Assembly (NCBI RefSeq): GCF_900167905.1
Contig: NZ_FUYZ01000002.1
Coordinates: 372,001 to 436,000 of the forward strand
Direction of reading: 5' to 3'
DNA length: 64,000 nt
Source of the DNA: Soonwooa buanensis
GTDB lineage: Bacteria > Bacteroidota > Bacteroidia > Flavobacteriales > Weeksellaceae
This document shows, in pieces, positions 16,780-26,578 of the stretch. The notes beneath the pieces were generated by a model that was given only the letters and a program-made list of their open reading frames with translations, did not search any database and was not told where the DNA came from. The first letter of the stretch is position 1; every line of letters begins with the position of its first letter. A program made the position numbers and the translations under genes.

Positions 16780-17065
16780 AAATGATCATTAAGATGTTTT
16801 AAAGATAATATTTTAAACGAAGAAATAGACAGAATTTACATTAAGATTCTTGTATATTATTTATAACAAAGAAATTATTTAATTCATAAAAAAACAATTG
16901 TTAATTTAATAAATAATCAAAAGTCTGATTAAAAATACATTAATTAAAAATATCTCTGTTTGCAATAGTTGATAAAATATAAACACCTAAAATATATCAT
17001 ATTATTTTTAAATATATTATTTAGTTTATTATATAATTTTGCTGAATTGATAATAATAAACAAAT
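16780..17065. other. AT-rich intergenic region with divergent promoters
   Basis: A 286-bp gap of very high AT content between divergent genes. On the plus strand TAATTTTG at 17034-17041 is a perfect -7 box 24 bp before the ATG at 17066. On the minus strand TATCTTTA lies shortly upstream of the ABC ATPase. No ORF or stable hairpin is visible. Confidence 0.55.
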
Positions 17066-18835
17066 ATGAAAAGAAACTTTACGAGTTTTATTTTATTAAG
17101 TGCTGTAATGCAGTTAAATGCACAAGTAGGGATTAATACTACTTCTCCCAAAGCCACCTTTGATGTAACAGGAAATCCTGATAGTTTAACAAAAATCGAT
17201 GGTATAATCGCTCCTCGGTTAACAGGTGTACAACTAAAAGCAAAAGATGCTGCTTACACAGTTGAACAAAAAGCAAGTATTGTATACGTGACTACTGGAT
17301 TGGTGGCAACTGAGACTAGTCCTAAAACAAGTAATGTAACAACGGAAGGTTACTATTATTTTGATGGTGTGATCTGGCAAAAGTATGCGACAGGTTCATC
17401 GATAAATAATATCTGGGTAAGACAAAATGATGATAAAGACATTGCTTTGATCTATCCTCTTGGAAAGGAAACTGAAAGATATAGTCAAAACGGACATAAA
17501 ATTGTAGATATAGATGATGTATTCTATAAGTCTAGTTCTAGTGATCTTTCTACCGACATCTCAATGAATAGCACCAATGGAAACGACTATTTTTTAAGAA
17601 AGATGAAGTCGAGCGATTTTGTAACAAACAATCCTAATCTACCAGAATCTCTACGAAAAGAAGTTACAGTTGTCGACAAAGATGACAATTCTAACTCAAC
17701 GGGTCGATATTTTCATCAATACGACTTATTACAATCAGCTCCTGACAATACTAGAAATTTCCAATATCTATACACGCAATATAGTGTCGCCGACCACATG
17801 GGACAAGGTGAAGTAGGATTCTTGTCGGGATTAGTCTCTAATGGTATCTTGCGAAAATCGTCCAAAGCTAGACGTATTTTCGGAACATATTCGCAGGCAA
17901 CTTCTTTTTCTGATGAGGAAGTACTCTTCTTAAAAGGCGCATACAATTTTGCGTCTCCAAGAGGGACTGGGAAAATAACGGAAGTCATCGGATCGCATAA
18001 TTTTGTGTATAATTTTGCGAAAGCAACTTCGTCCGCCATAGATAACGTGTCAGCAACGCTTTCTGAAACATCATTAGACGATAAAAGTACTGGACAAATC
18101 CAAGATCTTTATGGTCATAGAATTGTCAATAACGTAACAACTAATCCTGTAACTAACACCTACGGTGAGCGTATCACCTCTACAGTTTCTAATACCGTCA
18201 ACCACTTTGGTTTGTACATCGATAATATTTCTACGGGAACAAATAAATGGTCTATTTACTCAAACGGAGGAAGTTCATATTTTAAAGATAATGTCGGTAT
18301 CGGAACGGATGCGCCAAACAAGGCTTTACATGTTAAATCCAGTAGCGATCCGCTACGTCTTGAAGGTTTACAGGAAGGAACAGCAAGTAATGCGCTTTTA
18401 GTTGCAGACGCTAACGGTGTTGTTAAAACGATGATGCCAACACAAATGTCAACTATGCCTCAGTATTTTTACGTGCCATCGATAGTTTTGCCAACGTCGT
18501 TACTAGATGTGTCAACAAGTAATACCGATGACATCTATTACACTCCGTTAAGCGATACTTATACGGTCAAACTTTATAATATTTACCAAAAGCAGTTTGG
18601 GATGGTAGGTGATGTATCGGGAGCGAATCGTACTGCGTTAAGAAGTAATGCCTCTTCTGTTTTAAAAACTTTTGCAAGCTCTGAGTTGGATTACTTTGTT
18701 ACTTATTTTGATAATTCAGTTTTTGATCCTGCAAGTATTGCTTTATCTCCGGAGGGTGTGTTAACTTATAAGATTATCACAAACTCTAAACCTACCGAAA
18801 AGACTTTTATGAATATTGTTTTCAAGGTTAAATAA
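17066..18835 (+). CDS. Secreted protein of unknown function with VGIGT-type motifs
   Basis: 589 residues. Signal peptide (KRNFTSFILLSAVMQLNAQ) followed by VGINTTSPKATFDVTG; a similar motif, VGIGTDAPNKALHVKSSSD, recurs at about residue 412. This motif is widespread in exported flavobacterial proteins, and elsewhere it lies ahead of phage-tail-like or S74-type domains. The middle (about 110-400) looks like a beta-rich stalk. No T9SS sorting domain is visible at the C-terminus. It is followed 28 bp later by the 1225-residue repeat protein on the same strand, so the two may form a surface structure together. Function unknown. Confidence 0.7.
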   Translation: MKRNFTSFILLSAVMQLNAQVGINTTSPKATFDVTGNPDSLTKIDGIIAPRLTGVQLKAKDAAYTVEQKASIVYVTTGLVATETSPKTSNVTTEGYYYFDGVIWQKYATGSSINNIWVRQNDDKDIALIYPLGKETERYSQNGHKIVDIDDVFYKSSSSDLSTDISMNSTNGNDYFLRKMKSSDFVTNNPNLPESLRKEVTVVDKDDNSNSTGRYFHQYDLLQSAPDNTRNFQYLYTQYSVADHMGQGEVGFLSGLVSNGILRKSSKARRIFGTYSQATSFSDEEVLFLKGAYNFASPRGTGKITEVIGSHNFVYNFAKATSSAIDNVSATLSETSLDDKSTGQIQDLYGHRIVNNVTTNPVTNTYGERITSTVSNTVNHFGLYIDNISTGTNKWSIYSNGGSSYFKDNVGIGTDAPNKALHVKSSSDPLRLEGLQEGTASNALLVADANGVVKTMMPTQMSTMPQYFYVPSIVLPTSLLDVSTSNTDDIYYTPLSDTYTVKLYNIYQKQFGMVGDVSGANRTALRSNASSVLKTFASSELDYFVTYFDNSVFDPASIALSPEGVLTYKIITNSKPTEKTFMNIVFKVK

Positions 18836-18863
18836 ATTCTCATCTCAATTTAAATGTTTTTTT

Positions 18864-21800
18864 ATGAAGAAAATTTTTAGTTTTCTTACAATATTGTGCA
18901 TTACACACATTTTTGCTGCAGATTATTATTGGGTTGGCGGATCTGGTAATTGGTCAGATATTAACCATTGGCGTACCACTTCTGGCGGCACATCTTTGCC
19001 TTCTGTTATTCCAGGACCAACAGATAATGTGTTTTTTGACGCTAAATCAAATTTTACATCCTCTAGTAAAACCGTTACTATTGATAATACAGCTAATTGT
19101 CATAATATTATTTTTTCGGGTAGCGCCATCACGCCGACTTTAACACAAAGTGGCGGTCAAACCTTAAATATCTATGGCTCTAGCGAATGGCAAGCGGGGA
19201 TGGGTGTTATTAACATCAATATGATCTATTATCGTAATACTGGCAATGCAAAAACAATAAAAAGTAATGCGGTAGTGTCTGGTAATACAGGAACGAAAAT
19301 CTTGTTTGAGGAAACAAAGTCTATTACTTTATTGGATGATTATCAGGTAGGTTATGAATTATACCATAATGCTGGCACATGGATCACGAATAGTCATCAA
19401 GTAAAAATAGACGGACGTTTCTACGCGAACCAAGGAAATACACCGAGAACCATAGAATTTGGAAGTTCTAAAATCTATTTAACAACTTCTAGCCCATATT
19501 TTCAAACTAACTCTGCTGTTACAACAATTAATGCTGGGACTTCGCACATCTATTTTACGGGAAGAGTAACATCTAGTAGTTATGGATTAACAGCTTATCA
19601 AGGACAGAATTTTTACAATGTTACTTTTGAAGAACAAGCCAATATAAACTTAACAGGTTCTGCAAATTTTAATCAAGTAGAGTTTAAAGGTAATGGAAAC
19701 ATTTCCGGAAACAATACTTTTAAAACTTTGATTTTTGCACCCGCTAAAAACTATATTATTGAAGCTAATAAAAAACAAACTATTACAAATCTCTTTTCTA
19801 CAAATACCCCCGCTTGCGAAGGATGGACAAGTATATCTTCTAGTAGCAACGCAACAACCACCGAAATAGTTGCAGCTTCTGGTGTTAGTATAATTGCTTC
19901 AGGTACGATTCTAAAAAACATTACGACATCGGGAGGCGCTAGCTTTATCGCAAATAACTCGATTGGTGATGGTGTTACAGATGGCTGGCAGATACCGCCA
20001 GCTGTAGGACAAGACTTGTATTGGGTAGGTGGATCTGGAAATTGGAACGACCGAATGCACTGGTCTAAAACTTCAGGTGGCACAGGTGGTTATTGCGTTC
20101 CGGGACCTTACGATAATACATTTATTGATGGAGGATCAGGCTTTACGCTCAATGATAAAACAATTACATTAGATAAAACTTCGTATACGCGTAATATTAA
20201 TTTTGCGGGGAGCCAAGTTCCTCCTATACTAACGCAAAAGACAATAGGCTCAAACGAAGAATCACTTAACATATATGGCTCTAGCGAATGGCAAAATGGT
20301 ATGATCAATATTAACGTCGCTAAAATATTTTATCGAAATACAGGAGAAGCAAAAACGATAAAGAGCAACAATGTAATAACTGGTGCTTTATCCTCAATCA
20401 TCTATTTTGAAGAAGAAAGTTCTATTAGTTTGCTAGACGATTTTATTGCAAATTATGAGCTTTATCATCAAGCAGGAACATGGACAACTAACAATCATCA
20501 AGTTACTATTAATGGACGATTTTACGCAATATATGGTACTAAGCCTAAAGTAATAAATATGGGTAGCTCCAACTTTTATTTACCCTATACGGTCCCATAT
20601 TTTCAAACAAACTCAAGCTCAACCACGATTAATGCAGGAACGTCACATATACATTTCACTAATACAACGAGCAATAGTTATGGACTTATCGCAGGCGCTA
20701 ACCAAAGATATTATAATGTGAGCTTTGATAATTCGTCAACGGCTGGATCGATAACTGCACAAACAGGGACAGTTTATTTTAATCAAGTTGAATTTAAAGG
20801 AAATGGAACAATCAACGGGAATAATAATTTTTATAACTTAATTTTGGCTCCAACTAAAAACTATAGTTTTCCTGCTGGGGCGACTCAAACAATAACTAAT
20901 TTATTAAGTGCTTCAACGCCGAAATGTGGTGGCTGGTCAACAATTACTTCTAGCACGCCCGGTAGCTTGGCGAAAATTGAAGCTGCATCTAATGTTACGA
21001 TTAACGTATCTGGCGTTATCATGCAAGATATATCGGGTGCGGGAGGCGCTATATTTATTGCTCAAAATTCCATTGATAATGGTAATAACAATCCTGGATG
21101 GCGATTCCCTACAACAGCTGGTCAAGATCTTTATTGGGTTGGTGGATCTGGTAATTGGAATGATAAAATGCATTGGTCGCAGAGCAGCAATGGAGCGGGA
21201 GGTTATTGCGTTCCTGGTCCATCAGACAATACTTTTTTTAATCAAGGATCTGGATTTACGACGGCTAGTAAAGTGGTCGTTCTCGACAATACTGCCTATA
21301 CAAGAAACATTACATTCTCTGGAAGTGCAGTTCCGCCAACAGTAACGCAAGCCGGCTCTCAAACCCTCAATATCTATGGCTCTAGTGAATGGCAGAACGG
21401 AATGGGAACTGTTAACATCAACCGATTGTACTATCGTCATACTGGTGATGCCAAGACTATAAAAAGTAATGATGTAATCTCTGGTAATAACGGCGCTGCT
21501 ATTTATTTTGAAGAAGAAAATACGATAAGTTTATTAGACAATTACAAAATAGGATATGAGTTGTACCATCAGGCAGGTACATGGATCACTAATAATAATG
21601 ATGTAACAATTTATGGACGATTTTATGCTAATTATGGAACTAAACCAAGAACGATAACGATGGGGTCATCCAACTTTTATCTCCCAAATAGTTCTCCATA
21701 TTTTCATACGCATTCTCCTTATGTTACGATAAATGCGGGGACTTCTCAACTAATTTTTACCGGAAATACAACAGCAAGTTATGGTTTATCAACTTATGAT

Positions 21801-22541
21801 GGTCAGCAATTCAATAATGTAATTTTTGAAAGCAGAGCAAACGCATCTATTAATTCGACAAACGGAACGACAAGCTATAATGCTGTTACTTTTAAAGGTA
21901 GCGGAAGCATAAAGGGAATTAATAATTTTAAAAATCTAGAATTCTCATCTGGTAAAAGCTATACTCTAGATGCTTCAAAAACTCAAACTATTGAAAATTT
22001 GATATTGGGAGGTACGCCATGTGATGTCACTTTTATGCAAAGTAGCATTCCTGGTACGCATGCTAATGTTAATATTACAGGAACAACGACAAAGTTTAAT
22101 TTTGGAAACCTAAAAGACATTAACGCTTCTGGAAAAGCACTTCATTTTGCTGAACAAAGTACAATCGCTAACCAGAATAATTCTAACATCACGTTTGATC
22201 CTTATAATCCTGGATCCTTCTCGGGTTTTGGTCCAGATTGGTTAAAACACAATGTTAATGTGGCGGATCCAACTACTTATATATTGACGACAAATGGTTT
22301 CTACGGAAATCTTTACACAACTTATAAATGGTATAAGGTAAATGATGCGCGCTATAATCCTAATGTTAGTATTAGCGATGCTAAGGATATTGATATTCGT
22401 AATTTCGGGTCAGGGACTTACCGTGTCGAAGTTAGTTATTCCAATGGGACGCAGGTCACTTGTAAGCTTGCAGAAGAGATATTAATAACGGCGCCAGATC
22501 GTGCCTTTGCGAATCCTAATCTCAGAATTAGAGTTAGATAA
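18864..22541 (+). CDS. Large secreted protein with three ~370-residue repeats
   Basis: 1225 residues starting at the ATG before KKIFSFLTILCITHIFAA, a clear signal peptide; the ORF can be extended 16 codons upstream, but that would bury the signal peptide and overlap the previous gene. Three tandem repeats start at about residues 20, 384 and 755, each opening with D(Y/L)YWVGGSGNW and containing LNIYGSSEWQ, YRNTG-AKTIKS and INAGTS segments. The composition (Asn, Gly, Ser, Thr, aromatics) fits a beta-helix or adhesin-like surface protein. The last ~115 residues are unrelated and lack a clear T9SS sorting signal. Role in adhesion is inferred. Confidence 0.75.
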   Translation: MKKIFSFLTILCITHIFAADYYWVGGSGNWSDINHWRTTSGGTSLPSVIPGPTDNVFFDAKSNFTSSSKTVTIDNTANCHNIIFSGSAITPTLTQSGGQTLNIYGSSEWQAGMGVININMIYYRNTGNAKTIKSNAVVSGNTGTKILFEETKSITLLDDYQVGYELYHNAGTWITNSHQVKIDGRFYANQGNTPRTIEFGSSKIYLTTSSPYFQTNSAVTTINAGTSHIYFTGRVTSSSYGLTAYQGQNFYNVTFEEQANINLTGSANFNQVEFKGNGNISGNNTFKTLIFAPAKNYIIEANKKQTITNLFSTNTPACEGWTSISSSSNATTTEIVAASGVSIIASGTILKNITTSGGASFIANNSIGDGVTDGWQIPPAVGQDLYWVGGSGNWNDRMHWSKTSGGTGGYCVPGPYDNTFIDGGSGFTLNDKTITLDKTSYTRNINFAGSQVPPILTQKTIGSNEESLNIYGSSEWQNGMININVAKIFYRNTGEAKTIKSNNVITGALSSIIYFEEESSISLLDDFIANYELYHQAGTWTTNNHQVTINGRFYAIYGTKPKVINMGSSNFYLPYTVPYFQTNSSSTTINAGTSHIHFTNTTSNSYGLIAGANQRYYNVSFDNSSTAGSITAQTGTVYFNQVEFKGNGTINGNNNFYNLILAPTKNYSFPAGATQTITNLLSASTPKCGGWSTITSSTPGSLAKIEAASNVTINVSGVIMQDISGAGGAIFIAQNSIDNGNNNPGWRFPTTAGQDLYWVGGSGNWNDKMHWSQSSNGAGGYCVPGPSDNTFFNQGSGFTTASKVVVLDNTAYTRNITFSGSAVPPTVTQAGSQTLNIYGSSEWQNGMGTVNINRLYYRHTGDAKTIKSNDVISGNNGAAIYFEEENTISLLDNYKIGYELYHQAGTWITNNNDVTIYGRFYANYGTKPRTITMGSSNFYLPNSSPYFHTHSPYVTINAGTSQLIFTGNTTASYGLSTYDGQQFNNVIFESRANASINSTNGTTSYNAVTFKGSGSIKGINNFKNLEFSSGKSYTLDASKTQTIENLILGGTPCDVTFMQSSIPGTHANVNITGTTTKFNFGNLKDINASGKALHFAEQSTIANQNNSNITFDPYNPGSFSGFGPDWLKHNVNVADPTTYILTTNGFYGNLYTTYKWYKVNDARYNPNVSISDAKDIDIRNFGSGTYRVEVSYSNGTQVTCKLAEEILITAPDRAFANPNLRIRVR

Positions 22542-22546
22542 AAATA

Positions 22547-22577
22547 AAACAGCCATTCGATAATCGAGTGGCTGTTT
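22547..22577. terminator. Bidirectional terminator
   Basis: Arms AAACAGCCATTCGA (22547-22560) and TCGAGTGGCTGTTT (22564-22577) pair with one wobble around a TAA loop. It lies between convergent genes and can end both. Confidence 0.8.
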
Positions 22578-22583
22578 GTATTT

Positions 22584-23027
22584 CTAGTGCTTTCCCTTGC
22601 CATTAGAATGGCCTTTATGTTTTCCTTTTTTAGCTTGCTTTTTATAATACTTTTTGTAAGCTTTATAGGTTTTTTCGTTGTTTTTATTTCTGTTATAGAA
22701 AGCTACCGGATTTTGACCTTTATAATATTTGTTTTTAAACTTAACATAATTGTCAGCGCCCAAAATTCTTTCAATCTCCGAATAACGATCGGTTCTCCAT
22801 CTATCTGGATTTGTCCCGTAATAACGATTCCAAGAGTCGTAGTCGGTATAGCGATTATTAAGGGAGAATAATTGATCTTTTTGCGTATTCGATAACAATA
22901 GATCAGCGATAACAGTCTGCCAGTTAACATCATTAATACTACTTCTGTATGCATCGTAATATATCGATTGAGATGACGCTAATCCTAGTCCAAACACCAA
23001 CATCATCATTGTCATTAACTTTTTCAT
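22584..23027 (-). CDS. Small exported protein with basic tail
   Basis: 147 residues. Signal peptide (KKLMTMMMLVFGLGLASSQ), then a Tyr/Asn/Arg-rich central region (DSWNRYYGTNPDRWRTDRYS) and a strongly basic, His/Gly/Lys-rich C-terminus (KKQAKKGKHKGHSNGKGKH). No recognised domain. The tail suggests nucleic-acid, phosphate or cell-surface polyanion binding, but that is only composition. Stand-alone gene, preceded by the equally small lipoprotein gene on the same strand. Confidence 0.7.
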   Translation of the reverse strand: MKKLMTMMMLVFGLGLASSQSIYYDAYRSSINDVNWQTVIADLLLSNTQKDQLFSLNNRYTDYDSWNRYYGTNPDRWRTDRYSEIERILGADNYVKFKNKYYKGQNPVAFYNRNKNNEKTYKAYKKYYKKQAKKGKHKGHSNGKGKH

Positions 23028-23123
23028 AATTCTAAATTTTAAGTTTTACAAAAAAGAAGTTTCAAGTATTATACCAAAATAAGAAAAGCACATCTGGAAA
23101 GGAGTTTGAAGCGGTTTTTAAAC

Positions 23124-23429
23124 TTATTTAAAAGAAGTTATTCTGATCAATCCTTTATGTTCGTGGTACATCATGCAAGTGACAATCCCGTCGCGCTCGC
23201 TACAATCTTTGGTCATTTCGTAGCTGACATTTAGTTTTTCACCGTCTTTTTTATCTTTAATTAGTTTATCATTACAAACTAAAAAATCACCTTTTCCTGC
23301 AATTCTGATGTAGGTTCCAGTACAATCTCTTACAATGTTTCCAGTTTCAGCTTCATTTTTAACAAGACTTGAGCAAGAAAAAAATGCGCTAAGAGTAACA
23401 CTACCTAATATTAAATTCTTGATATTCAT
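23124..23429 (-). CDS. Small lipoprotein, unknown function
   Basis: 101 residues. N-terminus KNLILGSVTLSAFFSCSS is a type II signal peptide with Cys at about 19 as the lipidation site. The mature part has four further cysteines (DCTGTY, VCNDK, DCSERD, VTCMM) that could form two disulfides. No recognised family. It lies 96 bp upstream of the small basic exported protein on the same strand. Confidence 0.65.
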   Translation of the reverse strand: MNIKNLILGSVTLSAFFSCSSLVKNEAETGNIVRDCTGTYIRIAGKGDFLVCNDKLIKDKKDGEKLNVSYEMTKDCSERDGIVTCMMYHEHKGLIRITSFK

Positions 23430-23576
23430 AATTTAAAATTTTTAATAAAATTAATAAACTTTGATGTTTAGGTTGTCAATAATTAAATTAAATTTTAGAA
23501 CAGATAAAAAAGCTTTGGCTCATACATTTTTTTAAAAAATCAATTATTCGTATTTTCGAAGGAAATAAATAGTTAT

Positions 23577-25973
23577 ATGAAGAATAGATTATCCTTATTG
23601 TTTTTGGCGGTTGCTGCACTTGGTTTTGCACAAGAAAATGTCAGCTACCAAAAACCTTCCGCAGAGATTTTGAAGTTAGCAGATTACGATCGTCCACCAT
23701 CCATTATGATGGATAGCAAACGCGAAACTGTGATTTTGACATACCGTTCTACTTACAAAACTTTGGAAGATCTTAGTCAGGATGAGATGAAGTTAGGAGG
23801 ACTTAGGATAAATCCTGTGACTAATATTTCGAGTACGATGACGTACTCTAACAACTTAAAAATTAAAAAAGTTAGCGCTAAATCTGAAACCCAAGTTACA
23901 GGACTTCCTCAGAATGCACGTTTGGCTTATTTCCAATTGTCACCAGATGAAAAATCTTTGGCATTTACTAATACAACAGCCAAAGGAGTAGAACTTTGGA
24001 TCGTTGATCTAGCTTCGGCAAGTGCAAAAAAATTAACTTCTGATAATCTGAATGCTAATATGGGATCGCCATATTCGTGGTTTAGAGATTCTAAAGCCTT
24101 ATTGGTTAATCAATTGTTAGCAAATCGTCCAGCGCTTTTGGATGATAAAAATAATCTTCCGACAGGTCCAACGGTATCGACAAGTGACGGAAAAGTATCT
24201 CAAAACAGAACTTATCAAGACCTTCTTAAAAATCCACAAGACGAAAAGAATTTTGAAACTTTAGTAACTTCAGAATTATATAAAGTTAATGTTGATGGGA
24301 CTTCTAGTTTGTTCAAAAAAGCAGATATGTATGCTGGGCAAAGTTTTTCTCCTAATGGGAAATACGTCAATATTACAACATTACAAAAGCCTTTTTCGTA
24401 CATCGTTCCTTTGTCTAGATTCCCGATGACAAGCGTTGTGTACGACGAATCTGGCAACGAAATTAAAAAAGTGAATACAATTCCTCTTACGGAGATTATG
24501 CCAAAAGGCTTTTCTGCAACGCGTGAAGGGAAACGTAATATGACGTGGCGCTCTGACAAGCCTGCGGTTTTATATTTTGTTCAAGCTTTGGATGGTGGCG
24601 ATCCAGCGAAAAGTGTGGATTTCAGAGATGAGGTTTTCACGTGGGAAGCGCCTTTTAATACAGAACCAAAATCTTTAGTGAAAGTAAAAGACCGTTTCGC
24701 AGGTATCCAATGGGGAGACGACCAACATGCTATCGTTAGTGATTCTTGGTATGATACACGAAATGTCACAACTCAATTTTTGAATCCTTCAACAGGCGAT
24801 ACGAAATTGATTTCAAAACGTAATTTCCAAGATATTTACAGCGATCCAGGAGAGTTTCAAACCAAAAGAAATGAGTTCGGTCGTGATGTTATCGATGTCG
24901 AGGCTAACAAGTCTTATCTTTTAGGAGATGGTTTTACAAAAGAAGGACAATTCCCGTTCATTGATTCTTTTGATTGGAATTCTTTGAAAACGACAAGGTT
25001 GTACACGTCTAATGTTAAAGACAAGAAAGAAGATTTAATCGATATTCTTAATATTAAAAAGAACGAAATTCTTGTCCGTGAACAATCAAAAAATGAGTAC
25101 CCGAATTATTATATCAAAAATTTTAAATCAGGAAAATTAACGTCAGTTACACAATTTGCGAATCCTTTTGCAAGTATTAAAGATGTTACTAAAGAAGTAA
25201 TTCATTACAAAAGAAATGACGGCGTTGACTTAACTGGGACGCTTTATTTACCAGCTGGTTATAACAAAAAAGACAAATTGCCATTGTTGATTTGGGCGTA
25301 TCCAGAAGAGTTTAAAGATAAAGCAACAGCAGGACAAAACTCTAAAAATCCGAACGAATTTACATTCCCAAGTTATGGATCATTTATCTATTGGGCGGCT
25401 AAAGGTTATGCGGTTTTGGATGATGCTTCGTTCCCGATTATTGGTGAAGGCAAAACAGAACCTAATGATACTTTTATCACGCAATTGGTTGCTGATGGAA
25501 AAGCAGCAATTGATGCGGTGGATAAATTAGGTTATATCGATAGAAAAAAAGTCGCAGTTGGCGGACACTCTTATGGTGCTTTTATGACAGCAAATCTATT
25601 GACGCATTCGGACTTATTCGCTTGTGGTATTGCGAGAAGTGGCGCCTATAACAGAACATTGACGCCTTTCGGTTTTCAAAGTGAACAGCGTAACTATTGG
25701 GATGTCCCGAATATCTACAATGAGATGTCACCCTTCATGAATGCTAATAAAATGAAAACACCAATGCTGTTGGTTCATGGTGAGGCAGATAACAATCCTG
25801 GGACTTTCACGCTGCAAACAGAGCGTTATTTTCAAGCATTGAAAAACCTTGGTGCGCCAGTTAGAATGGTGTTGTTGCCTAAAGAATCGCACGGTTATGT
25901 TGCTAAAGAAAATATTCTTCACCTACTTTGGGAGCAAGATCAGTTTTTAGAAAAATGTTTAAAAACTAAATAA
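23577..25973 (+). CDS. S9 family prolyl-oligopeptidase-type serine peptidase
   Basis: 798 residues with a signal peptide (KNRLSLLFLAVAALGFAQ), so periplasmic or exported. An N-terminal beta-propeller-like region (about 30-530) gates a C-terminal alpha/beta-hydrolase (about 545-798). Catalytic triad: Ser665 in GGHSYGAF, Asp738 in HGEADNNPG and His772 in ESHGY. The overall layout resembles S9C/S9D enzymes, including glutamyl endopeptidase-like members of Bacteroidetes; specificity cannot be read from the sequence. Single gene with a shared terminator downstream. Confidence 0.88.
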   Translation: MKNRLSLLFLAVAALGFAQENVSYQKPSAEILKLADYDRPPSIMMDSKRETVILTYRSTYKTLEDLSQDEMKLGGLRINPVTNISSTMTYSNNLKIKKVSAKSETQVTGLPQNARLAYFQLSPDEKSLAFTNTTAKGVELWIVDLASASAKKLTSDNLNANMGSPYSWFRDSKALLVNQLLANRPALLDDKNNLPTGPTVSTSDGKVSQNRTYQDLLKNPQDEKNFETLVTSELYKVNVDGTSSLFKKADMYAGQSFSPNGKYVNITTLQKPFSYIVPLSRFPMTSVVYDESGNEIKKVNTIPLTEIMPKGFSATREGKRNMTWRSDKPAVLYFVQALDGGDPAKSVDFRDEVFTWEAPFNTEPKSLVKVKDRFAGIQWGDDQHAIVSDSWYDTRNVTTQFLNPSTGDTKLISKRNFQDIYSDPGEFQTKRNEFGRDVIDVEANKSYLLGDGFTKEGQFPFIDSFDWNSLKTTRLYTSNVKDKKEDLIDILNIKKNEILVREQSKNEYPNYYIKNFKSGKLTSVTQFANPFASIKDVTKEVIHYKRNDGVDLTGTLYLPAGYNKKDKLPLLIWAYPEEFKDKATAGQNSKNPNEFTFPSYGSFIYWAAKGYAVLDDASFPIIGEGKTEPNDTFITQLVADGKAAIDAVDKLGYIDRKKVAVGGHSYGAFMTANLLTHSDLFACGIARSGAYNRTLTPFGFQSEQRNYWDVPNIYNEMSPFMNANKMKTPMLLVHGEADNNPGTFTLQTERYFQALKNLGAPVRMVLLPKESHGYVAKENILHLLWEQDQFLEKCLKTK

Positions 25974-25994
25974 ACATCGATTTTAATAACATAA

Positions 25995-26020
25995 AAAACC
26001 ATCGGAAGTCCGATGGTTTT
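25995..26020. terminator. Bidirectional terminator
   Basis: AAAACCATCGGA (25995-26006) pairs perfectly with TCCGATGGTTTT (26009-26020), with A- and T-runs outside. It separates the convergent S9 peptidase and mscL genes. Confidence 0.85.
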
Positions 26021-26041
26021 TATGTTTTAGGTTAAAAGAAA

Positions 26042-26431
26042 TTATGCATTCTTTTCTTTTAATAAATCTCTGATTTGAGTCAAAAGTTCCTCTTGAGTTG
26101 GACCAGCTGGCGCTTCCTCAACAACAGCTTCTGGTTTTTTCAATTTGTTGATACCTTTGATCATTACAAATAAAGCGAAAGCCACCACTGTAAATGAAAT
26201 TGCTGCAGAAATGAAATTTCCGTATTTAATAGCAGTTCCAGGAATTACAAGTTGTGATAGGTTTTCAGCATTTATTGCTTTTAAAGCTGGATTAAGGATA
26301 GCAGGGGTAATAAGGTCTTCAACTAACGAAGTTACAATTTTACCAAATGCTCCACCGATAACTACACCGACAGCCAAGTCGATCACGTTACCTTTAACAG
26401 CAAACTCTTTAAATTCTTTAAAAAATCCCAT
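26042..26431 (-). CDS. mscL: Large-conductance mechanosensitive channel
   Basis: 129 residues, the standard MscL length. Amphipathic N-terminus (FFKEFKEFAVKGN), pore-lining TM1 (VIDLAVGVVIGGAFGKIVTSLV), a periplasmic loop, TM2 (about 70-92, FISAAISFTVVAFALFVMI) and a charged C-terminal helix ending in LLTQIRDLLKEKNA. It opens under membrane tension to release solutes on osmotic downshock. Single gene; TATTTTTG on the minus strand about 26 bp before the ATG is a good -7 box. Confidence 0.96.
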   Translation of the reverse strand: MGFFKEFKEFAVKGNVIDLAVGVVIGGAFGKIVTSLVEDLITPAILNPALKAINAENLSQLVIPGTAIKYGNFISAAISFTVVAFALFVMIKGINKLKKPEAVVEEAPAGPTQEELLTQIRDLLKEKNA

Positions 26432-26578
26432 AGTGTTTTGTTTAATGTGTCTGCAAAAATATGAAAATATATTAAAGTTTTATGAACTTCATCATTTGTT
26501 TTATAAACTTATTGCAAAATTTTAGAAATAGAACGATATTTGCATCGTTGCTTTTATTAAATTAGCAAAAACTACATG

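Noticed and set aside
20908-21345. Plus-strand ORF of 145 residues inside the repeat protein gene
   Set aside because: An alternative frame over the repeat boundary with low-complexity, non-family sequence; the main frame is complete and well supported.
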